From CAZLMW01 sp964560875 (lineage in GTDB: Bacteria > Myxococcota_A > UBA9042), in NCBI GenBank assembly GCA_964560875.1, contig CAZLMW010000179.1:1-12613 (forward strand): a DNA stretch of 12,613 nt. The letters are read 5' to 3'. A program made the position numbers and the translations under genes. Under the pieces are notes generated by a model, which saw only the letters and a list, made by a program, of their open reading frames with translations, did no database searches and was not told the DNA's origin. Of the stretch, positions 1 through 6,500 are shown one piece after another. How positions within the stretch are numbered: the first letter of the stretch is position 1; each line of letters starts with the position of its first letter.

Positions 1-222
1 GCGCTGCTGATCGGCGAGGGGGCCAACCGACTCAACGCAGGCGAGAAGCGGCAGCTCTACAACGGGGCGCGGGGCGAGGCGTGCGAGGCGGCGCTGGCGG
101 TGGAGCTGGCCGCGGCGCCTGGTCTGGTGCCGGCCGCCGAAGCCGAACCGCTGCTGGCGGCGGACGACAAGGTCGCGGCCATGCTCACCGGCCTCGTCCG
201 CAAGCACAGCGGCACCCCGTGA
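1..222 (+). CDS. Four helix bundle protein (S23/TIGR02436-like), C-terminal part
   Basis: The reading frame is open from the first base and ends at TGA 220-222, giving 73 residues with the N-terminus outside the window. The segment begins ALLIGEGANR and continues with an RQLYNGARGEACEAAL stretch. This matches the I-A-E-G-x-x-R ... F-Y/L-x-x-A-R-G-S-A-x-E pattern of the small four-helix-bundle proteins first noticed as insertions in 23S rRNA genes (S23 family, TIGR02436). The following AAEAEPLLAADDKVAAMLTGLVRK fits the family's last helix. Family members are about 110-130 aa, so roughly the first 40-50 residues are missing. Their cellular function is not settled. No terminator with a T-tract is seen directly after the stop. 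The family call rests on motif memory and is fairly secure, given how short the segment is. Confidence 0.72.
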   Translation, partial: ALLIGEGANRLNAGEKRQLYNGARGEACEAALAVELAAAPGLVPAAEAEPLLAADDKVAAMLTGLVRKHSGTP

Positions 223-752
223 GGGTGTGAGTTCGGGTTCGGGTTCGGGTTCGGGTGGCCCGGGCCCGGCCTATCGCTCAGTCGGTGACTACCAATCGGG
301 CCTGGGGCTATCGCGCCGAAGGGGCAGCCGCCCAGGTCCCATTGTGGTCTCACTGTCGTTGCGCCGGTGGCGAGCACTGGCGCGTTTGCGGTCTCAGTTT
401 AGAGGTGGGACGTCCCAAAAATGTGCGGATCGGGGCGAGCCCCTGCGGAAACTGTGGAGCAGTCGCGCGTTTAGCGTATGGCACGGTTATTGCTCAAAGG
501 AGCGGCGCCCGGGAGCGGCTCCGGGTCGTAGGTCGTGGTACCCGACGTACGTCATCACCAGGTTGGCAGGGCGGCGGCGGCGCGAACAGCGTCGCTGGGT
601 CCGCGCGGCGGGCGATTATGCCTGCCGCATGGTGGTGGTGCCCCGCGCGGAATCCGCGCCGGTGGCGCCGTGGGGAGGACCAAGCAGCGGACGCTCTTTT
701 TTTCGGAGGACCCCCGCGCGAAAGCTGAAGCTGCGTCCGATCCGTCGCACCC
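223..752. other. Non-coding region between convergent genes
   Basis: No credible gene is seen on either strand; the open frames here have compositionally biased Arg/Pro/Ala-rich translations and no family resemblance. Besides the TTCGGG tract it contains several symmetric elements. These are a perfect 12-bp palindrome TGGGACGTCCCA at 406-417 followed by an A-run to 421, a GGGG-CGAG-CCCC hairpin at 432-443, GGTACC at 537-542 beside a perfect 10-bp palindrome GACGTACGTC at 544-553, and a hairpin GCGCGG-AAT-CCGCGC at 645-659. No T-tract follows these stems in a way that would make a clear plus-strand terminator. Confidence 0.6.
232..255. repeat. TTCGGG hexanucleotide tandem repeat, four exact copies
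   Basis: Four perfect head-to-tail copies of TTCGGG begin 10 bp after the stop of the four helix bundle gene. They are followed by a GC-only palindrome, GGCCCGGGCC, at 257-266. No real gene is seen across it. It is a simple-sequence tract that could vary in copy number by slippage. Confidence 0.9.
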
Positions 753-791
753 GCCAAAAACGCAACCGGCGGCCCATATCCGAGCCGCCGG
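753..791 (-). terminator. Rho-independent terminator of the cytochrome lipoprotein gene
   Basis: Read on the minus strand, a perfect 8-bp stem (CCGGCGGC at 766-773 paired with GCCGCCGG at 784-791, 10-nt loop) lies 25 bp past the TAG stop at 817-819. It is followed by TTGCGTTTTTGG, that is, a five-T run at 756-760 on the plus strand as A's. Stem, loop and T-run in this order are the standard intrinsic terminator arrangement. Confidence 0.75.
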
Positions 792-816
792 CGCGCTTTC
801 TGTCGACAGCCGCGTC

Positions 817-3153
817 CTACAGCGTCTGCATGTACTCGACGAGCTGCTGCCGTTGCTTGTAGCTGAGCTTGCGCACATCACCCATCTTGCCGGCGGTGCG
901 GTTGAGCACGTCCATCAACGTCTTCGCGCTACCGTCGTGCAGGTACGGCCCGGTTGCGTGCAGACCGCGCAGGCTCGGCGTGTTGAATCGCATGGTCGTC
1001 TTGCCGTCGCGCATCTTGGCGACGGTGCGCTCCACGCTCGTGGCGGTGCCAACGTCGTAGACCTTGCCGTCCGTCGTTTCCGAACCGACGTGGCATGACG
1101 CGCAGGCAACGACCGGGTCGAAGAACAGCTTGCGGCCCGCTTCCTGGTCGGCGGTCAGACCCGAGGGCATACGGTTGGGGTTGGGCGGCTCAACAAGCCC
1201 TTTGACCAGGAATTGCTCAAGCGCCTCGAGCTCGACCTTGTTCAGGCCCTTGCCGCCCATGCGCTCGATGGTCTTGCCCATGTTGGTCGTCAGGTGGTCT
1301 TCCGTCCCCTGCCAGTTGAACGGGCCCGTGCCGTGCAAGCGGCCAGCGAGCGCCGGCGTCTGACGGGCGCCGTCTGCGATATGCCAGACCTGCTTGTCTT
1401 CGCTGCCTTCGAAGTGGCAGCTGGCGCACGCGAAGCGACCGGATTTCGACAGCTTCGGGTTGCTCGTCCAGTGGAACAAGCGGCGGCCAAGGCGCATCTG
1501 CTCGGGCATCGGGTCTTCGCCGAACTTCGCCGTGCGCGCTGCTGTGGCCTGCAGCTTCAACACTTTGCTGATCTGCGGCGCTGTGCCGGCCTTGGTGTGC
1601 CCCGAGTTGGCGCTGGTGTAGCTCGTGTCCTGGAAGACGCCTTTGTGCAGCAGCCCGGTCAGGTCGATCTCCGAAACGGTCCAGTCGTGGCCATTGAGCA
1701 CATACGCCTTCTTGCCGTCGACCGAGAAATCGATCGCGGTCGGCGCGTGGCCCACCGAAATCTTGGCGATCGGGCTCTTGAGCGGGTCGCCGGACGCCGT
1801 GTTGAGCACGAGCACGTTGTCCGTGCCCATCGACGTCATGAACGCCATGGTCGCGGTCGGGTGGTAGTTGACGTCGGAAGGCTGGTCGAAGCCGGCGAGC
1901 ATGTTGCGGCCGGTGTCGGGATCAGCGATGGCGAACTCGACCTGGCGGTCCTGCGCGCGGCCCGTCTTGTACGAGCCGCTGCCGATGACGGAAACCGAGG
2001 GCTCCATCGGGCGGGTCGGCGTGCTGTTGCAGGCCTTGGCGGACTTGCTGCTGCTGCCGTACGACGAGCCGCTCGTCGGCTTCTTGCTCTTCTTCGGGAA
2101 CGCCTGGTCGAGCGTGTCCTGCGAGGTGCCTGGCGAGGCGAGCATGTGAGCGACGACGAAATCGCCGTTCTCCGGGTTGACCGCGGCTGACGAAACGCGA
2201 ACCGGCGTCAGGCCCGTCACACCCTGCTTGGCGCGGAAGCTGGTGGTCTTGTCCGGACCGTGTGCGGGGTTGCCCTCGCGCAGACCGACCGAGAGGCCCT
2301 TGCTGTTGGTGAACGCGAAGTACCCTTGGCCGTAGGCCGCCTCACCGCTGCCTTTGACGTTCTTGCTGCTGTACGAGTAGACCGTCGCGCCCTTGTTGGT
2401 CATCTTGAAGTTGCCTTGGCGGCTGATCTCGGGGTTCTGGTGGCCAACGAGCACGCGAACCTGGCCGTTGAGGTTCGGGCCCACAGCGACGACGCGGGGA
2501 CGGTCCGCCGTTTCGACAGCGTGCAGCTTCGCGCCGGTCTTGGCGTCGAGGACGAGGAGTCGATCTTCGGTGGCAACCGCAACGAACAGGAAGCGCGCGT
2601 CCGGCGACATCGCGAGGCCGATCGGTTCGTAGCCGACCTTCCAGCGACCGGTGATTTTGCCGTTCTCGATGCGGGCAACTTCGCCGGAGTGACGCAGCGT
2701 CGTGTACACCGTGTGGTCGGGGCCAACGACGAGCTGCTCGGGGCCGCCGCCGGTGTGCGTCTTCGCGCCGGGTTTGAGCGTGTGCCGGTCGACCGTAACA
2801 ACGTCGCCATTGTCGCTGTCCGCGACGTAGATCGTATCGCCGTCGACTTTCAGCTTGCGGCCTTCCATCCACGGCTTGTTGAGGTTCTGCTTGTAAAGGC
2901 GCGCCTTGCTCGGCGCTGTCTGCTTGAGAAGCGGCGGCAAAAGGTCTGGATCATGGCTTGGGTCACCGATCAGGCTGACGTCCACGCCGCACGCGTTCAG
3001 TTCATCGTCGAAGTTGCCAAACGTCTCGAACACGGACGGGCTGCAGCCACCGAGGGCACCGGGTGCCGCGATGAGCGCGCCGAGCGCCAGGGCGCTGATC
3101 CGCTTGCTGAGGCCCATTTGCGTGGCGATGAGCGTTGAAACCGAAGTCCGCAT
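817..3153 (-). CDS. Lipoprotein: YVTN beta-propeller fused to di-heme cytochrome c peroxidase/MauG-like domain
   Basis: The product is 778 aa. I start it at ATG 3153 rather than at the upstream open-frame start at 3342 because GGGAGG (3160-3165, minus strand) lies 6 nt before this ATG and the protein then begins with an export signal. That signal is a Lys/Arg n-region, a hydrophobic stretch and lipobox L34-G-G-C37. From about residue 95 to 520 there are beta-propeller blades of the YVTN type (DTIYVADSDNGDVVTVD; VGHAPTAIDFSVDGKKAYVL), interrupted by a Ser/Lys-rich linker near 352-374. The last 230 residues hold two CxxCH heme c sites, CASCH at 576-580 and 684-688. They also hold the TPSLRG...GPYLHDG motif of cytochrome c peroxidase/MauG proteins; the first half has the matching TPALAG...GPFNWQG. 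It is therefore a lipid-anchored redox protein outside the cytoplasm. Peroxidase activity, a MauG-like oxidase role or simple electron transfer cannot be told apart from sequence alone. It ends in a good terminator; the upstream gap of about 390 bp suggests its own promoter. Confidence 0.88.
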   Translation of the reverse strand: MRTSVSTLIATQMGLSKRISALALGALIAAPGALGGCSPSVFETFGNFDDELNACGVDVSLIGDPSHDPDLLPPLLKQTAPSKARLYKQNLNKPWMEGRKLKVDGDTIYVADSDNGDVVTVDRHTLKPGAKTHTGGGPEQLVVGPDHTVYTTLRHSGEVARIENGKITGRWKVGYEPIGLAMSPDARFLFVAVATEDRLLVLDAKTGAKLHAVETADRPRVVAVGPNLNGQVRVLVGHQNPEISRQGNFKMTNKGATVYSYSSKNVKGSGEAAYGQGYFAFTNSKGLSVGLREGNPAHGPDKTTSFRAKQGVTGLTPVRVSSAAVNPENGDFVVAHMLASPGTSQDTLDQAFPKKSKKPTSGSSYGSSSKSAKACNSTPTRPMEPSVSVIGSGSYKTGRAQDRQVEFAIADPDTGRNMLAGFDQPSDVNYHPTATMAFMTSMGTDNVLVLNTASGDPLKSPIAKISVGHAPTAIDFSVDGKKAYVLNGHDWTVSEIDLTGLLHKGVFQDTSYTSANSGHTKAGTAPQISKVLKLQATAARTAKFGEDPMPEQMRLGRRLFHWTSNPKLSKSGRFACASCHFEGSEDKQVWHIADGARQTPALAGRLHGTGPFNWQGTEDHLTTNMGKTIERMGGKGLNKVELEALEQFLVKGLVEPPNPNRMPSGLTADQEAGRKLFFDPVVACASCHVGSETTDGKVYDVGTATSVERTVAKMRDGKTTMRFNTPSLRGLHATGPYLHDGSAKTLMDVLNRTAGKMGDVRKLSYKQRQQLVEYMQTL

Positions 3154-3159
3154 GTCTTT

Positions 3160-3165
3160 CCTCCC
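3160..3165 (-). promoter_or_regulatory. Ribosome binding site deciding the cytochrome start
   Basis: On the minus strand GGGAGG is followed by six bases (AAAGAC) and then ATG at 3153. It is the only strong Shine-Dalgarno match near any candidate start of this frame; the in-frame Met 13 codons downstream and the far-upstream start have none. Confidence 0.75.
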
Positions 3166-3475
3166 AGGAAGCGTGCAGCATTTTGCCCCGTGCGCACGCA
3201 TGATCCTGCGTTGGCGATCGTGCCATTTCCGCAGAGCCGACGCGAGGCACTTTTTGCCCGCCGGCCAAGCTTTGATTCCTGCGAAGAAACTCCGATTCGG
3301 CCCAAAGTCGCCGAACTGCTTCTCGCTTCCGCGCCGTAACACCTTGAAATAGCGCTGCTATGTCTGCGGCGTTCCGAAACGAAATCGCTTGCTTTGCGAC
3401 GATTTGGCCTCGAATCTCCCGTTCCTTCACAGGAGTCACGTTTTTCGCGCCCCCGCGTCAATTCCACGCGGTCGC

Positions 3476-3496
3476 GATGTGAAACGGATGTGAAAC
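3476..3496. repeat. Tandem 10-bp direct repeat (GATGTGAAAC x2), one helical turn apart
   Basis: GATGTGAAAC occurs at 3476-3485 and exactly again at 3487-3496, with 11-bp spacing, so both copies face the same side of the helix. It sits 51-71 bp past the TSP3 stop and about 320-345 bp upstream of the cytochrome start. It could be a regulator binding site, but no known regulator motif is recognised. Confidence 0.6.
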
Positions 3497-3512
3497 CGTT
3501 CGCGATCGAACG
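3497..3512 (-). terminator. Possible weak terminator hairpin after the TSP3 gene
   Basis: CGTTCG (3497-3502), a four-base loop CGAT, then CGAACG (3507-3512) form a perfect 6-bp stem 35 bp past the TSP3 stop. On the minus strand it is followed only by GTTTC, so the T-tract is poor. It may be a processing hairpin or part of the regulatory site beside it. Confidence 0.3.
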
Positions 3513-3547
3513 CGTGAAAGGCCGTGCTTGTTCAGCGGCGCGTGTTT

Positions 3548-6500
3548 TCAGGTGCTGCGGCGCACGCGCAGGATGGCGACAAGACACCCCAGCACGAAGA
3601 TCGTCATCGGCGCGAGCGGCCCGGATTGACTCGATCCAGCCTGGCAACTCCAAACCGCGGTCCCCTCGATTTCGGCGTTGCTTTCCATGCCGTAGAGGTC
3701 GTCGTTCGGATCCAGCGGGTTCTTGCCGAGCTCGATCTCCTCGCCATCGGGAACCGTCCCACCGTCGGTATCGGCCACGTATGGGTCGGTCTTGTACTTG
3801 GCGAATTCGTCCTGGTCGGACAGCTTGTCGTTATCGCTGTCGGTATCGCGGTAGTCAGGCAGCTTGTCGCCGTCCGTGTCGCGCGGCTTGACCGGGTTGT
3901 TGCCGACCTCCACCGCGTCGCCGAGCCCGTCGTCGTCACTATCGGTATCGAGCGCGTCGATCGTGCCGTCGCTGTCGGTGTCCCGCGCGAACTTCGTGGA
4001 TTCGCCCACCTCGATCGGGTCCGCGATGCCGTCGCCGTCGCTATCGAAGTGTCCTGGGTTGGTGCCCAGCGCCGTTTCGACCTCGTTGCTCAGGCCGTCT
4101 CCGTCGATGTCGTCGGGGGAGCTCGAGTCATCCGACTTCTTGCGCGGATCGGTCTCTTTGTCGTCGACGCGGCCGTTCGTGTTCCAGTCTTCGACGCCGT
4201 CGAGCAGCCCGCCGCCATCGCTATCGGCCACCAGCATTGCGGTCAGCGTCGTCGGGTCGAGATCCGCCCTGAATCGGCCCGCGGCGATCTTTGTCGCGTC
4301 GCCGTTCTTGCTCACCGCGTCGGCGGTGACGCCCATTTCCGTGCCATCGAAGACGCCGTCCTTGTCCGAATCGTGGTCGCGGAGGTTTGGAATACCGTCC
4401 CGGTCCGTGTCGAAGAACGCGTTGGCCTCGTCCGCATCGAGCACACCATCATCGTCGGAATCAGCGTCGTTGGGATTGCTGCCGACCAGCGCCTCTTCGG
4501 CGTCGGCAAGCCCGTCTTTGTCGGTGTCCTTCGCGCCGCTGGTCTTGGATTTATCGGCCGGATCACTTTCGTTGGCGCCGACCTTGCCGTCGTGATTGCT
4601 GTCTTCGAAGCCGTCGCGCTGCCCGTCGCCGTCGGTGTCGGTGCGCAGCGGTGACGTCTTTGACTTGGGATCGGCGTCTGCCGTGAAGTTGCCCGCCTTC
4701 GTGTCGGTCCCCAGGTGCGGCTTGGCCACGCCGAGCTCCAGCCCGTCAGCGAGCCCGTCGTTGTCGCTGTCCGGGTCGCGTGCGCCGATTGTGAAGTCAT
4801 TGTCCGAATCGACCGCGAGGTTGGGTTCCTTGCCGTCCAGCTCGCCGTCGTCATCGGTGTCGGGGTCAGCCGGGTTGGTGCCCAGCACTTTCTCCTGCAC
4901 GTCCAGCAGACCGTCGTTGTCCGTGTCGGTCCACTTGGTTGAGTCGCCGACCACGTTGCCCTTCGTTGGGTCGCCCTCGCCGATCTCGTTTTCACGCGCG
5001 CCGTTGAGGTTGAGGTCTTCCTTGCTGTCGCTATGCGAATCCCCGTCGCTATCGGTCAGCAGCGGCGACGTCCGAGTCGTGGGATCGGCGTCCGGCCGCC
5101 AGTTTGGCGACATCTGGTCTGTGGCCGAGCTCGCCGTCGCGATGCCGCGTTCGGTGCCGTCGGTCAGCATGTCACCGTCGCTGTCGGCGTCGGCCGCGTT
5201 CGTCAGCCCATCGCCATCTTCGTCCGACGCGAAGTTCCACTCCGCAAGATCCAACAGGCCGTCCTCGTCGGTGTCCGCATCGAGCGGATTGCTGCCGATG
5301 TGTTTCTCTTCCACGTCGGGGAGGCCGTCGCTGTCCGTGTCCGTCAGCGTCTTGGCGATCCCTTTGTCGACCGCGTCGGATTCGCCCTCGTCAACCTTGC
5401 CGTTGTGGTTGGGGTCCTCGGCGCCGTCGCGCAGCCCGTCGCCGTCCGTGTCGGGGTTGTTGGGGCTCGTCTTGGTCGACGGATCCGCGTCGGGCGTGAA
5501 GTTGCCGCGCGCGATGTCTGTGTCCTTGTGCGGCTTGTCGATACCGGCCTCTGTCCCGTCTGCGATGCCGTCGTTGTCGCTATCCGCGTCGCGCACGCCG
5601 TCGAGGCCGTCGCCGTCCACATCGACCTGCGATTCCTTGCCGTCGGGCAGACCGTCGTCATCGGTGTCTGCATCCAGCGCCGAATAGCCCTTCTTGACCT
5701 CGAGCCCGTCTTTGAGCCCGTCGCCGTCGGTGTCCGGGTTGGTCGGGTCGGTCTTGAACGCCTTCTCCTGGCCGTCCTTGAGCTCGTCGCCGTCGCTGTC
5801 CGCGGTCCTGTAGTCGGCTACGCCGTCCTTGTTGCTGTCTCGCGCGGGCGTCGCCAGGTCGGTGTCTCCGGCCTCATCGATGTCCTTGACGCCATCGTTG
5901 TCCGAGTCGTCGTCGACCGCGTCGGGGAAGTTGTCGCCGTCCGAGTCGATAAATTTGCCGCCGTTGCTTTCCTCGAAATCGCCGATGTTGTCGCCGTCGC
6001 TGTCGACCTTCTTCGGATCCGTCCCCAGAGTCACTTCGGTGCCAGTCTTGATCTTGTCGCCGTCGGGGTCGCCCGCGTAGTCATCGTCTTTGACCGTGCC
6101 GTTGGTCCCGTGCTGGAACTCGTCGCCGTCGTTGGTGCCGCCCTTGTCTGTGTCCGGGTCATTCGGGTCGGTCTCGCCCTTATCGAACTTGCCGTTTTTA
6201 TTCTTGTCTTCGAGCCCATCCACGAGCCCGTCCCCGTCGCTGTCCTTGTCGCGTGGGTTCGTCTCGGGGTCTTTGGCTTTGGGCTCATACAGCCCGTTGT
6301 CGTTGCGGTCCTCGTAGCCATCGACGAGCCCGTCGTCATCGGTGTCCGGGTCAAGCGGATTGGTCTCCTGTTCGCCGGTTTTCGGATCTTTTTCGAGGTC
6401 GAACTTACCGTTCTTATTCCGATCTTCGTCCGCGTCACGGATGCCGTCGCTGTCGGTGTCCGGCGAATTCGGGTTGGTCGTCGTGGACTTGTCTTTGTCG

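Larger units (their letters stand above)
3154..3547. other. Intergenic/leader region between the TSP3 gene and the cytochrome gene
   Basis: These 394 bp separate two minus-strand genes. The cytochrome reading frame stays open upstream for 63 further codons (to 3342), but that stretch has no signal-peptide character and no ribosome site, so I read it as leader. The part near the TSP3 stop carries a hairpin CCGCGT-N7-ACGCGG at 3453-3471, a tandem 10-bp repeat at 3476-3496 and a hairpin at 3497-3512. I could not find a convincing -10/-35 pair for the cytochrome gene. Confidence 0.55.

Noticed and set aside
232..255. TTCGGG/CCCGAA repeat as a CRISPR or telomere element
   Set aside because: There are only four short contiguous copies with no spacers and no associated genes; it is a simple microsatellite.
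227..862. Plus-strand open frame (211 codons) across the gene-free region
   Set aside because: It begins in the TTCGGG tract (Ser-Gly repeat), is Arg-rich, has no family likeness and runs into the antisense of the cytochrome gene and its terminator.
3181..3240. TGGCACG on the minus strand as a sigma-54 -24 element
   Set aside because: At the required distance there is CCAA instead of TTGC, so the essential -12 GC is missing.
3154..3342. 63-codon N-terminal extension of the cytochrome protein
   Set aside because: It would bury the signal peptide, has no ribosome site, and the strong GGGAGG lies just before the ATG at 3153.
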